This document shows, one piece after another, positions 27,159 to 36,619 of a stretch of 64,000 bases of DNA; the stretch's first letter is position 1; each line of letters begins with the position of its first letter. The stretch is taken from assembly GCF_000621745.1 (NCBI RefSeq), contig NZ_JHXK01000005.1, positions 186,001 through 250,000 on the forward strand, written 5' to 3'. The translations under genes were made by a program, and so were the position numbers. The DNA comes from Clostridium beijerinckii HUN142 (GTDB lineage Bacteria; Bacillota; Clostridia; Clostridiales; Clostridiaceae). Below the pieces are notes generated by a model that saw nothing but the letters and a program-made list of their open reading frames with translations, did not search any database and had not been told where the DNA came from.

Positions 27159-28592
27159 CTATTTTCTTAAAATTATTTTTTTCAATAGTTTATGTTCCTT
27201 TGTTATGTATAATCCTATAGAATAAGTTATAATTCCAATAATAAATTTGAATATTGCACTTAATAACATATTGTTTATTACTATTTTGCTGATTAATATA
27301 TATCCTCCAACCATTAATACACCAATAATAAGAATGTTCTTTAATTGCAATAAAAAAGAAATAAAGCTTCTTTCAAATACATGAGTTATAAGTACATAAA
27401 AACATTGGATAAAGTTTAATATAAATGCTATAACTAATCCTAATGATAATATAGTTAAACTTTTATTCACTATTCCTGTAACTATTGCACTTACAGTGAA
27501 TACTGCTGATACTACTCCTGTAGAAAATAATTTATTAACGTATCCAGTGGCTTGAAATATTGATCCAATACTTGATAATACCATTTGTATCACAATTGTT
27601 ATTGATAATATTCTGAAAACTGGTATTGATGCATCCCAGTTAGGGCCATACATTATGCGTATTATTTCATTTGCAGAAAAGAAGCAATATACGCTTATAA
27701 AAATTCCTAAATAAGCAAGAACTTTTATAACTTTTATATATGTTTCATAAATTATATCCTTTTGATTCTGATATTCAGATAATACTGGATGCAATACAGG
27801 CGTTATTACGTTTGTTAAATTTTGTACTGGATAAAGCATAAGCTTATATGATTTATCATAATACCCTAAAGTTGATGCGCCTAAGAACTTACCAATTAAT
27901 ATGTTATCTAAATTCCTCGTAAAATAGTTTATAAAATTAAATAGGAATTGAAAGCTTGAGTAATTCTTTATCTTTTTTATAGAACCATATGAATAACCTT
28001 TACTTATTTTTAATTTACATGCCATAAAACACAATACAAAAATAAATAAACTTTTTAATATAGAATCAAAAACTAATGAATAATAAGAGAATCCTTTAAA
28101 GGCAAGAGATATTGTAAAAATTCCAACTATTACATTTACAATTATATTTATTATTCCCACTTGTTTAAATTTTTGAGCTTTATATAATACAGCATTCGGT
28201 ACTATATTACATATAGAAAATAACACAGAAAAAGATAATAATCCTCCTAGTCTTATATATATATTATCATTATAAAAATAAGCTATAAAATAAGAGAAAA
28301 AATAAAAACCAATTGCTATAACTATAGATCCAATTATCGAAAACTTAAATATATCTGAAACTTCTTTTTCATCTAAAGATTTATTTTGTATTATGGCTGG
28401 TCCTATGCCCATATCACCAAGCATATTAAAAAATGATATAAATACAGTTATTACCGCAATTATACCAAAATCTGCTGGCATCAATAACCTAGCTAACACT
28501 GAATTTATAATTAATTGTGCAAAAATATTGCTATATTTAGATATGAACGTAATCATTATTCCACTTTTTAAATTTGAATACTCTCTCATCAT
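27159..28592 (-). CDS. wzx: Wzx-type oligosaccharide flippase (MOP/PST family)
   Basis: This 477-aa membrane protein has about 12-14 hydrophobic helices and the family opening (SGIMITFISKYSNIFAQLIINSVLARLLMPADFGIIAVI). It would flip undecaprenyl-linked repeat units across the membrane. A GGAGG lies immediately before two adjacent ATG codons (28592 and 28589); the second has the better spacing. It sits with wzy and glycosyltransferase genes in one minus-strand operon. The symbol is by role; specificity is unknown. Confidence 0.88.
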   Translation of the reverse strand: MMREYSNLKSGIMITFISKYSNIFAQLIINSVLARLLMPADFGIIAVITVFISFFNMLGDMGIGPAIIQNKSLDEKEVSDIFKFSIIGSIVIAIGFYFFSYFIAYFYNDNIYIRLGGLLSFSVLFSICNIVPNAVLYKAQKFKQVGIINIIVNVIVGIFTISLAFKGFSYYSLVFDSILKSLFIFVLCFMACKLKISKGYSYGSIKKIKNYSSFQFLFNFINYFTRNLDNILIGKFLGASTLGYYDKSYKLMLYPVQNLTNVITPVLHPVLSEYQNQKDIIYETYIKVIKVLAYLGIFISVYCFFSANEIIRIMYGPNWDASIPVFRILSITIVIQMVLSSIGSIFQATGYVNKLFSTGVVSAVFTVSAIVTGIVNKSLTILSLGLVIAFILNFIQCFYVLITHVFERSFISFLLQLKNILIIGVLMVGGYILISKIVINNMLLSAIFKFIIGIITYSIGLYITKEHKLLKKIILRK

Positions 28593-28626
28593 TCCTCCGG
28601 TTATAAATGCCTACACACTACACCTA

Positions 28627-29805
28627 TTATCTTTCTATAATTTTAATCCATTGTTTAATAATATTATCTATCTTAAAATCTTGAGCTCTTTTTACCGATT
28701 CCAATGACATTCTTGCTCTTTTATCATCATTTTCTATTAAGGATATAATCTCATCAGCGAATTTGTTAATATTATAATCTTCTACTAAAACTCCATTTAT
28801 GTTAGGTTCACTTATTATTTCTTTAGGACCAGAATTATCAAAAGCCACTACTGGCAATCCACATTCCATTGCTTCTGTGATAGCTAATCCAAAACCTTCC
28901 CATCTTGAAGTTGAAACAAAAATTGAAGATTCCAAATAATGATCTTTAACATTATCACATTGACCAAGCAATATCACATTGTTCTTTAGATTATACTTTT
29001 CAATATGACCCATCAGACTTTCTCTATCAGGGCCTTCTCCAACTATTTTTAAAATCCAATCACTTTTCTTTTTGTGAATTATATTAAAAATTTCAATAAG
29101 AAAATCTAAGCCCTTTTGCTGTTCTAGCAATCTTCCAACAAAAATTATACTTCTTTTATCACAAGAAGATTTTTTATTGCATTCAAAACTTAAAGGATTA
29201 TAAATCACCTTGCAATCTATTCCTAGCTTTTCTTTATATCTAATCTTGTCATCATAAGTTAAAACTACATTGCAATTTAATTTTGGTATGTATTTTCTAA
29301 ACAACTCATCTTGCTTCCAATAATATTTGCCTTTATTGTTTAAATACGCATCATAAGAATTATGCATCCACCCTATAGTTTTACCATTTAACTTATCACT
29401 TATTTTTCCAAGAACTATACTATAATAACCTTCTATGCCTATGATAACATCATAATTTCTTGCATTTAGATACTTTATAAATTTATCTTGAATCTCATTA
29501 GGGCAATATCCATAAAATAATAAGTCACCCATAACAGAATTATTTAGAATTCCGGTTAGATAATTCACTTCTTTTGAAATCTTACAGATAACTTTGTTAG
29601 TAAATCTCTTATGTAGCAGCTCTGAATTAAACTTTATGCTTACATTAGAATTTAAATTATACATTTCCCTATTAACTTTAAAAGTCCTATCTGTACAAAT
29701 CACATCTACTTTATTATTTTTGCTTAATTCACTAGCTAAAACAGATACTACTCTTTGGACTCCTCCCAAATTAAAAATTGTAGTAGTTATAAAACATATT
29801 TTCAT
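28627..29805 (-). CDS. Glycosyltransferase family 4 (GT-B fold)
   Basis: The 392-aa cytoplasmic enzyme starts MKICFITTTIFNLGGVQRVV, the usual N-terminal GT4 signature with a Gly-rich acceptor loop. The C-terminal nucleotide-sugar domain has FVGRLLEQQKGLDFLIEIF and the EGFGLAITEAMECGLPVVAFD motif (EX7E). It would add one sugar to the lipid-linked repeat unit with retention of configuration. AAGGAG precedes the ATG. Donor and acceptor cannot be told. Confidence 0.9.
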   Translation of the reverse strand: MKICFITTTIFNLGGVQRVVSVLASELSKNNKVDVICTDRTFKVNREMYNLNSNVSIKFNSELLHKRFTNKVICKISKEVNYLTGILNNSVMGDLLFYGYCPNEIQDKFIKYLNARNYDVIIGIEGYYSIVLGKISDKLNGKTIGWMHNSYDAYLNNKGKYYWKQDELFRKYIPKLNCNVVLTYDDKIRYKEKLGIDCKVIYNPLSFECNKKSSCDKRSIIFVGRLLEQQKGLDFLIEIFNIIHKKKSDWILKIVGEGPDRESLMGHIEKYNLKNNVILLGQCDNVKDHYLESSIFVSTSRWEGFGLAITEAMECGLPVVAFDNSGPKEIISEPNINGVLVEDYNINKFADEIISLIENDDKRARMSLESVKRAQDFKIDNIIKQWIKIIER

Positions 29806-29837
29806 AGTTTCTCCTTATAAGACACATGAAAGAAAAT

Positions 29838-29870
29838 GATAGACCAAACATACTGGTCTATTATTTTTTT
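29838..29870. terminator. Intra-operon hairpin with T-run
   Basis: ATAGACCA (29839-29846) pairs with TGGTCTAT (29854-29861). The clean T-run (TATTTTTTT) is on the plus strand, where no gene ends. On the minus strand CATTTTCTTTC follows, so it may be a weak attenuator between two glycosyltransferase genes. Confidence 0.4.
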
Positions 29871-29927
29871 GATTGTGCCTGAGTACATACTAAACTTTCT
29901 TAGCAAAGCTTCTCTACCTTAAATCTA

Positions 29928-30896
29928 TCATCTATTTTTTATTTTTTTCAATACTGGATATAAACCACAATTCCATAAAAATAATTTTAATTTGTCGTCT
30001 TTAGATATCTCATTTAAAAATAAAAAATCTTTACTTTTCACGCTTAATTCATTATATTTACTTTCCTTAAAACTTTTTAAATTATTCTCCTCGTGTGCAT
30101 TAGTATAATGAGCTATAAAATGTGATAATACTTTGATTCTAAAAATGTTTAAACTTTTCTTATCTACTTTTATATTTTTATCTTCTATATACTTTATAAT
30201 GCTGCTCATAGCAAAATAATAATCTTCTGCAAGCTTAGCATTTTTCTTGTGGACTGTTGATGTTGCTCTTTGTCTATAGTAATATAATGGTTTATCTATA
30301 AAAGCTATTCCCTTGCTTGAATGTATTGCTTTAAAAACTGGAAATGCATCTTGAATATATCTATGAGGTTCAAATTTAAACTTAATTTGTTTTAATAATT
30401 CAGTTCTAAAAAATTTATTCCATAATTGACCTTGTAATTCATAATTTAGCATAAGGTTCATAACCTCATAATTGTTATATATTTTTCTTGGATCTACTCT
30501 ATATTTCTGAATATAGTTTCTGCTATCTTTTTCATCATAATATACATAATATTCACTTACTACTATATCTACATTAACTTTTTCTGCCTTATTATACATA
30601 GTTTCAAGCATATCTAATTCTAGAAAATCATCTGGATCAATATATATAGTGTATTCACCTTTTATATACTCAAATGCTGTATTTCTAGCAATAGATACTC
30701 CTTGATTTTTTTGATACAATATAGTGAAATCTTCAAATTTATCTTCATAATCTTTAACTATATCCATAGTTTTATCAGTTGAACCATCATCAACAATTAA
30801 TATTTGCAAATCTTTATACGTCTGCATTAAAAGGCTGTCTAAACATTCTTTAATATACTCTTCAACATTATAAACTGGAATAATAATACTTATCAT
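29928..30896 (-). CDS. Glycosyltransferase family 2 (GT-A fold)
   Basis: The 322-aa enzyme has the GT2 opening MISIIIPVYNVEEYIKECL, the nucleotide-binding VDDGSTDKT and the metal-binding IDPDDFLE (DxD-like). A C-terminal part of about 120 residues is lysine- and tyrosine-rich and is not conserved in a way I recognise. AAGGAG precedes the ATG. It is an inverting sugar transferase for the exopolysaccharide repeat unit. Confidence 0.9.
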   Translation of the reverse strand: MISIIIPVYNVEEYIKECLDSLLMQTYKDLQILIVDDGSTDKTMDIVKDYEDKFEDFTILYQKNQGVSIARNTAFEYIKGEYTIYIDPDDFLELDMLETMYNKAEKVNVDIVVSEYYVYYDEKDSRNYIQKYRVDPRKIYNNYEVMNLMLNYELQGQLWNKFFRTELLKQIKFKFEPHRYIQDAFPVFKAIHSSKGIAFIDKPLYYYRQRATSTVHKKNAKLAEDYYFAMSSIIKYIEDKNIKVDKKSLNIFRIKVLSHFIAHYTNAHEENNLKSFKESKYNELSVKSKDFLFLNEISKDDKLKLFLWNCGLYPVLKKIKNR

Positions 30897-30937
30897 ATAT
30901 TTGTTCTCCTTGAAGCACTAAGATATTCTATACTAGA

Positions 30938-32098
30938 TTATTTATTACCACTTTTTTGATTATTATCAGCATTAATATATAAGTTTTCCAAACTTCTTGA
31001 TATCTCTCTAGCACTAAAACCCGACTTTATAATATCTCCTGAGGTATCCTTTCTGCTATATCCATCTTTATATTTCAAAATTACCTTTGCCCATTCCTCT
31101 GGCGGATTATCTAAGGAAACAGATTTCCAATAATGAGTTATCTTTATTTCATTACTTATAGTATCAGAGGCTACAGCCATCAATGCTGCGGCTTGAACTT
31201 CTATTCCAACCACTGGAAGCCCCTCATAATGAGATGGAAAAACAAATATATCCGACGCTTGTAGAATGTTATGAATTTCATCACAAAGCCCATAAAATAT
31301 TACTTTATCCTCTAAATTTAGTAATCTAACCTTATCTTCAATTCTTTCTTTTAATTCTCCCTCTCCAATTAACAATAGCACCGAATTACTATATTGCTTA
31401 TTCACAGAATTAAAAATATCAATTAAAAAATTATGGTTTTTTTGATAGCTAAAGCGCCCTACATGAGTTAAAACAAATTTGTCTTGCAAATTTAATTTTC
31501 TTCTATATTCTTCTCTTACCTTTTCATTATAAATAAACTTTTTTTCATCGATACCATTATTTATAACCTTCGCTTTTTCATCTCTTACATCTTCCTTAGA
31601 AAACATCCATTGCGCCGCATTAGTTGAGCATGCAAATTCATAATTAACTATATACTTCCAAAGACTTCTTATGATATTCTGTACTCCTAAATGCAAATGA
31701 TAAAATCTCTTATCTATACTTATTCTATCATTATGTGAATGCATAATGATTGTAGGTGTTTTACATATTTTAAAAACAACTGCTTCAAAAAAGCTTTTTG
31801 CACGATCTCCATGTATATGTACAACTGAATATTTTTTATCTTTTTGCAATCTATATAAATCAATAAAAGATTTCAACCTTTTGATACCAGTATTTTTTTC
31901 TAGACATATTATCTTACCGCCCATTTTTTCAACACTTTCATCATAAAATTCAGTTTCTTCTTTATTCTTATATACTATATAATCAAATTTAATTTTATCT
32001 AAATGCATATTTCTATTTATATTTAATATAAAGGCTTGAATTCCTCCAGCTCCCAATGAATCTACAACTTGAAGAACTCTTAACGTTTTATTTTCCAT
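30938..32098 (-). CDS. Glycosyltransferase family 4
   Basis: The 386-aa GT-B enzyme starts with LRVLQVVDSLGAGGIQAFILN, has HSHNDRIS in the middle, THVGRFSYQKNHNFLIDIF as the donor-domain opening and FPSHYEGLPVVGIEVQAAALMAV as the EX7E region. The fold resembles EpsF/CapM-type transferases of Firmicute exopolysaccharide operons. AAGGAAGG precedes the ATG. Confidence 0.9.
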   Translation of the reverse strand: MENKTLRVLQVVDSLGAGGIQAFILNINRNMHLDKIKFDYIVYKNKEETEFYDESVEKMGGKIICLEKNTGIKRLKSFIDLYRLQKDKKYSVVHIHGDRAKSFFEAVVFKICKTPTIIMHSHNDRISIDKRFYHLHLGVQNIIRSLWKYIVNYEFACSTNAAQWMFSKEDVRDEKAKVINNGIDEKKFIYNEKVREEYRRKLNLQDKFVLTHVGRFSYQKNHNFLIDIFNSVNKQYSNSVLLLIGEGELKERIEDKVRLLNLEDKVIFYGLCDEIHNILQASDIFVFPSHYEGLPVVGIEVQAAALMAVASDTISNEIKITHYWKSVSLDNPPEEWAKVILKYKDGYSRKDTSGDIIKSGFSAREISRSLENLYINADNNQKSGNK

Positions 32099-32232
32099 AA
32101 TAACCTTCCTTTATCTGATATCCGGCACTGTAGTAGCCACTCGCATATATGAAATTTCTCTTTCTAAAATTCATGAATAACTTCTTTCCATAAAGTTAAG
32201 TTTCACTTACAAATAGATAATTAACTTTTATC

Positions 32233-33462
32233 TTATTCCATACTAGCAGCAGTAAATCCTTGCGAATTACTATCTATAATATTGTTTCCTAAATAAGTGG
32301 CAATAACAACAAAAGTAAAACAACCTGTTACATCAGTAAATATAGCTTCAGCTGTAGATGCTATTAAAATATATAGTAATAGTAAAAATGCTGCTGATTG
32401 AGTTTCCCTATTATATTGATATCTTTTCTGTATTGATTTAAATATATTCAATATAATCCATAAAAATATAATTAAACCCAAAAATCCAAATTGGCCATAC
32501 ACATAAGGCCAAAAAGTATCACCAATATACGAATGAGCCGTTTCCTCTAATCCACTAACTAAATTTATTCCATATTCATAATATATAGGTGAATAATAAT
32601 CTCCTGATATTTCTGATGCAAAGGTTCCAAAACCGCTTCCAAAAGGTATATATTTACAGGCTAGTTTATAGCCTACAATAAATAATGCTGGCCGAGCCGC
32701 TGTGAGATAATATGATGCATATTCCATTATTTTGTTATATGCTGAGAAAGTGCCTATAACAGCAAGTATTAATATATACCTTATTTTTATAGATTTAGCA
32801 TATTTCATTACTAATTTCACAAAAAAATATCCTAATATAAATACAAACGCTTTGTTTCTTAGTGTAAAAAATAATATAGCTATTGATTCAAAGATAATAA
32901 AATTATCAAACTTTTTTCTATTATCACTTAATATCACACATAACAATATTACAATTGCTGAAACTAAATATGTTGGATGCTGATACAGAAATTTATAACT
33001 TCTTATCCCATACCTTATATCTGATGACATTCCTATATCATAGATTATGTTTATAATTAAAAACGTAAATATTATATTTAAGTAAATTCTCGATCTTTGT
33101 GCCACCTTTTCTAATAACAAGTTTTTATCTATATTATTTGATACAATTAATGTTAATACATAACAAATCACAAATTTACTTATAGCTAAAATATCCTTAT
33201 ATATAGCAATACTCTCTGGTTGAATATGGTGCAGAACATTCCCTGCTACCCCTATGAGAAACAAAACAAAAAATGAAATCATAGCTTTGACTTCACTAGA
33301 ATACATACTTATTTTATTTTTTCTATTAAATATACAAAAAACTGATAGAATTATCAGCATAAATGTGAATAGCTCATCAATATACCCCAATTGTGGAATA
33401 TACGCAATTAGACAATTTTGAAAGATAAAAATATCAAATAATATATTCAAAACGAAAAGCAT
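32233..33462 (-). CDS. wzy: Wzy-type polysaccharide polymerase
   Basis: The 409-aa integral membrane protein has about ten to twelve helices and a long external loop near residues 255-320 (YKLACKYIPFGSGFGTFASE ... EETAHSYIGDTFWPYVYGQFG), characteristic of O-antigen ligase/polymerase family proteins. It would join repeat units at the outer face of the membrane. GGGAG precedes ATG 33462. It is flanked by the acyltransferase and a GT4, as expected in a Wzx/Wzy locus. Weak sequence conservation in this family means the call rests on topology and context. Confidence 0.82.
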   Translation of the reverse strand: MLFVLNILFDIFIFQNCLIAYIPQLGYIDELFTFMLIILSVFCIFNRKNKISMYSSEVKAMISFFVLFLIGVAGNVLHHIQPESIAIYKDILAISKFVICYVLTLIVSNNIDKNLLLEKVAQRSRIYLNIIFTFLIINIIYDIGMSSDIRYGIRSYKFLYQHPTYLVSAIVILLCVILSDNRKKFDNFIIFESIAILFFTLRNKAFVFILGYFFVKLVMKYAKSIKIRYILILAVIGTFSAYNKIMEYASYYLTAARPALFIVGYKLACKYIPFGSGFGTFASEISGDYYSPIYYEYGINLVSGLEETAHSYIGDTFWPYVYGQFGFLGLIIFLWIILNIFKSIQKRYQYNRETQSAAFLLLLYILIASTAEAIFTDVTGCFTFVVIATYLGNNIIDSNSQGFTAASME

Positions 33463-33602
33463 CTGTTACTCCCTTCTGAATTAAAATTCTATATATAGAT
33501 TACCCAAAATTTGAAATTATATATTCATCTTGGATAAATAAAAGAAAATAACAGATTAAAGATATGATATATATCATCTAATAGACAAGAGTTTTATTAT
33601 GA

Positions 33603-34157
33603 TTACAGTTCTTTAATAAGCTTAGCGGGAACTCCACCGTAAACCCCTTTATTAACAATGTTTTTAGTTACAACTGAATTGGCAGCAACAACCACTTTGT
33701 CGCATATATTTACTCCACGTGTAATAGTAGAATTACACCCAATCCAAATATTATTACCTATATTTATTTCTTTAGTATTATATCCTTGAGATATTATTGG
33801 CTTATCGCTAATATCATAACGATGATCATGATCAAAAATCCCTATATTAGGTCCAAATAGACAATCTGATCCTATACTTATTTTTTCTAAAGATACTACT
33901 TTATTATTAGTATTAAAAAATGTATTCTCTCCAACATAAATACTTCCATTTATACATTCGAAGCTACAATAATCTTCGATATAAACATTATCTCCAAGAG
34001 ATAATACATTTCCTTTACTTATTCTTATTTTTACACCTTTTCCTATATAAAGTGACTTTAAATTCTTAATTTTAAACTCAATTCTACTACTATATCTTAT
34101 TTTTAATGCAATAATTCTTATTAATGATCTTAGATACTTAATGCCTTTTCCAATCAT
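33603..34157 (-). CDS. Left-handed beta-helix acyltransferase (WcaF/maltose acetyltransferase type)
   Basis: This 184-aa protein consists mainly of hexapeptide repeats (for example IGSDCLFGPNIGIF, IGNNIWIGCNSTITRGVNICDKVVVAANSVVTKN). The catalytic-type histidines are in FDHDHRYD, and the ending GGVPAKLIKEL is typical of xenobiotic/sugar O-acetyltransferases. It probably acetylates a sugar of the repeat unit. It starts three bases after the GT4 stop codon, with AGGTGA as ribosome site, so the two are translationally coupled. Confidence 0.9.
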   Translation of the reverse strand: MIGKGIKYLRSLIRIIALKIRYSSRIEFKIKNLKSLYIGKGVKIRISKGNVLSLGDNVYIEDYCSFECINGSIYVGENTFFNTNNKVVSLEKISIGSDCLFGPNIGIFDHDHRYDISDKPIISQGYNTKEINIGNNIWIGCNSTITRGVNICDKVVVAANSVVTKNIVNKGVYGGVPAKLIKEL

Positions 34158-34160
34158 CGT

Positions 34161-35249
34161 TTATTTCACCTGACTTAAAGTTTCTTTATATTCTTTAAAA
34201 TGTAATTTAAAATATATTTCTTTATTAAATTTAGTATTGAAAATTTCAAAGCAATTGTACTTCATATAAGAATATTCTTCTTTGTCTTTATATAATTGAA
34301 TTATTTTTTCCTTAAATCCTTCAATGTCTTTAGCTTCTACTAAATATCCATTATATCCATTTTCTATTTCTTCATTCGTCCCATCTATATTGGTAGCCAC
34401 AACTGGAACGCCTTGTGAAAATGCTTCTAACGGCGTTAGAGGCAAACCTTCTATATACGAACATAGTAATAATAAATCTATATATTTTAGATACTCCATA
34501 ATATTATCCTTCGCTCCTAACGGATAAATATAATCTTCTAGTTTCTCTTTCTTTATAAGTTCTTTAATATTACTTAGCTCTGGTCCATCACCTATTAATA
34601 CAAACTTTATTTTTTCATTTTCCAATGCAGTACTTTTTGCGATAGAAATAAAATCATAGACTCCTTTGTAATCTACTATTCGGCTTACTTGAGCTGCTAT
34701 AAAATATCCTTTTTTCTTTAATTCTAAAAACTTATCATCAACTTCTTTACTATCATATTCAGTTTCTATAGTATTATATATAGTTTTTATATTCTTTTCT
34801 TCCAAACCAGCCTTTTCAATTAAAATCCTTTTAGCCGCTTCACTTACTGTTATTGTTTTAATACCTTTTAAAGATACATTTGTTAGCTTAAACTTATCTT
34901 CTATACATAAATGTTGAGTATGTATTACTTTAACCTTAGTAATTTTTGATATTAACTTAGCTAATAATGTTGTCATTCTATGATGACTATGAATTATATC
35001 TATATTTTCTTTTTTCACTATCTTATATATAGCCATTAAGTTATTTAATATAATGTCTGGATTCTTGGAATCTGTATTTAAAATATTGTAGTGTTTAACT
35101 CCCATTTTTTCTAAATCCTTAGTTAATTCACCACCCATACTTACAACTATAATCTTATTATTACTATTATTGAACAATTTACATAACTGAATAATACATT
35201 TCTCAACTCCGCCAAGCCCCATACCTCTGTTAAGATATAATATATTCAT
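34161..35249 (-). CDS. Glycosyltransferase family 4
   Basis: The 362-aa GT-B enzyme begins MNILYLNRGMGLGGVEKCIIQLC and carries HSHHRMTTLLAKL, AQVSRIVDYKGVYDFI and CSYIEGLPLTPLEAFSQGVPV (EX7E). The second of two adjacent ATG codons is chosen because AAGGAG sits seven bases before it. The 320-base gap upstream holds a large inverted repeat. Confidence 0.9.
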   Translation of the reverse strand: MNILYLNRGMGLGGVEKCIIQLCKLFNNSNNKIIVVSMGGELTKDLEKMGVKHYNILNTDSKNPDIILNNLMAIYKIVKKENIDIIHSHHRMTTLLAKLISKITKVKVIHTQHLCIEDKFKLTNVSLKGIKTITVSEAAKRILIEKAGLEEKNIKTIYNTIETEYDSKEVDDKFLELKKKGYFIAAQVSRIVDYKGVYDFISIAKSTALENEKIKFVLIGDGPELSNIKELIKKEKLEDYIYPLGAKDNIMEYLKYIDLLLLCSYIEGLPLTPLEAFSQGVPVVATNIDGTNEEIENGYNGYLVEAKDIEGFKEKIIQLYKDKEEYSYMKYNCFEIFNTKFNKEIYFKLHFKEYKETLSQVK

Positions 35250-35329
35250 CATTAATCTCCTTTGCTATAAATGCAGACTTATCGAAATATAATGGATTTT
35301 CATTACAGTAAACTATGGAAATATGACTT

Positions 35330-35422
35330 GAAGATCTAACTGTAAGGATGTGCCCATTTTCGCATGTCCTAAAGAAAACTTAAGACAAACAACAAATAGA
35401 ACAACCTTACAATAAGATCTTC
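35330..35422 (-). promoter_or_regulatory. Nested inverted-repeat RNA element inside the exopolysaccharide operon
   Basis: GAAGATCTAACTGTAAGG (35330-35347) pairs with CCTTACAATAAGATCTTC (35405-35422) over 18 positions with about two mismatches. Inside, AGGATGTGC (35345-35353) pairs with GCATGTCCT (35362-35370). No T-run follows on either strand, so it is not a simple terminator. It lies in the only long gap (about 320 bases) of the operon core. It could be a leader, processing or antitermination structure, in the manner of the Bacillus EAR element; the match to EAR itself was not tested. Confidence 0.45.
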
Positions 35423-35569
35423 GACCGCTAATTTCAAATTTCTGGTCCCACAAAAATATATTTAATTTCTAATACTTATACACACATATAAATTTATTAT
35501 GAAAGTTACTAACTATATTTAGTAAAAATATCTACTTAAAGTTTAACAACTTTGTTTCTTTCTATTCTT

Positions 35570-36058
35570 CTACATTATCCGGCTGATTACATTATCAAAC
35601 TTTCTAATGAAGTCATTTTTATTAGAACTATATGTATTACATTTTGCCGATAATTCTTTATAATTACTTATTACGCTACCTAAATCTTCTATATCATATA
35701 CTCCGATAATCTTTGAATTTTTATCTAATCTCTTAGTGAAAAGTATTTGATGATCATCAACATGTTCATCAAACTCTGGATTTCTTGGCACTACAATTGG
35801 AACCTTATTATATTGGAGAGGGTGAAATATACTTCCTGGTCCCCCATGAGTTATGATTATATCACTTTTTCTCACATATTCATCCATTTCATTGTATCCA
35901 ATCATGTTCTTGCATTCATAATTTTTAGGCTCATAATTACAATACCCAATTTGAGCAAATACTTCTTCTTTAATATCTCCACTTTCAATTAATTTATCCA
36001 ATTGAATAAATAATCTTTCCATGCCTTGTTCATGTGTCCCTACTGTTACAAATATCAA
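35570..36058 (-). CDS. PssE/Alg13-like glycosyltransferase subunit
   Basis: This 162-aa protein (MIFVTVGTHEQGMERLF...) is a GT28 C-terminal-type domain with the donor-binding THGGPGSIFHPLQYNKVPIVVPR. It would work with the neighbouring PssD-like membrane partner to add a sugar (commonly the second sugar) to the lipid carrier. The start is TTG at 36058: it overlaps the stop codon of the upstream gene (TTGA) and has GGAGGG at the right spacing. A longer in-frame start at 36112 would overlap the neighbour by 57 bases and has no ribosome site. Confidence 0.88.
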   Translation of the reverse strand: MIFVTVGTHEQGMERLFIQLDKLIESGDIKEEVFAQIGYCNYEPKNYECKNMIGYNEMDEYVRKSDIIITHGGPGSIFHPLQYNKVPIVVPRNPEFDEHVDDHQILFTKRLDKNSKIIGVYDIEDLGSVISNYKELSAKCNTYSSNKNDFIRKFDNVISRIM

Positions 36059-36504
36059 AATAATCCCTCCAATACTTGTCCTCTTGGATAAAACTTCTTT
36101 TGTTCTTCCCATTGTAATATAAATAAATCACTTATAGGATAAACTACCTTCCCCGTTATAGTCGGTTTTTCTATCCTGTCATATACTTCAATATAAACAA
36201 CTTTTGCGCCAAATAGTTTTCCAATATAAAAAAATGGAATTGCAGGTGCTGCACCAGTGCTGACAATCAAATCTGGTTTCTCTTTAAGTAATATCTTTAT
36301 TGACAAGAATGTATTTTTAATCAAGTTTTTTACATTTCTATTTGTAGGAAAATAGCACCAATATTTTTTTTCATCTTTAAGTATTGATTTAGAATCTTCC
36401 TTTTCAAAGGTTACCCAAAATCTCTCCTTATCTTTCCACCACTCTTTTAATTGAATTAAATGAGTTAAGTGACCACCACTTGATGTTATAAAACATACCT
36501 TCAT
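36055..36504 (-). CDS. PssD/Alg14-like glycosyltransferase partner
   Basis: The 149-aa protein starts MKVCFITSSGGHLTHLIQL, has a conserved GGHLTHL motif and DLIVSTGAAPAIPFFYIGKL, and ends near FYPRGQVLEGLF. This is the Alg14/PssD family, which anchors and helps the catalytic PssE/Alg13 subunit. ATG 36504 has AAGGAGGAG upstream; the earlier ATG at 36525 overlaps that site. Its stop overlaps the start of the PssE-like gene by three bases, which should keep the two subunits in step. Confidence 0.9.
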   Translation of the reverse strand: MKVCFITSSGGHLTHLIQLKEWWKDKERFWVTFEKEDSKSILKDEKKYWCYFPTNRNVKNLIKNTFLSIKILLKEKPDLIVSTGAAPAIPFFYIGKLFGAKVVYIEVYDRIEKPTITGKVVYPISDLFILQWEEQKKFYPRGQVLEGLF

Positions 36505-36619
36505 AATATTCTCCTCCTTAACCATTTAAACATTCACCATCGCATAGTTAGCATTCTTGAAATTATGTGTTCAGATTGAATTACCATACCCACTCTAAAA
36601 ATTTCACTTACTGCCCTTG

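Noticed and set aside
35253..35569. Mobile-element ends suggested by the long inverted repeat
   Set aside because: The enclosed sequence is too short for a transposase and I saw no flanking target duplication, so an RNA structure is more likely, though a tiny non-autonomous element is not excluded.
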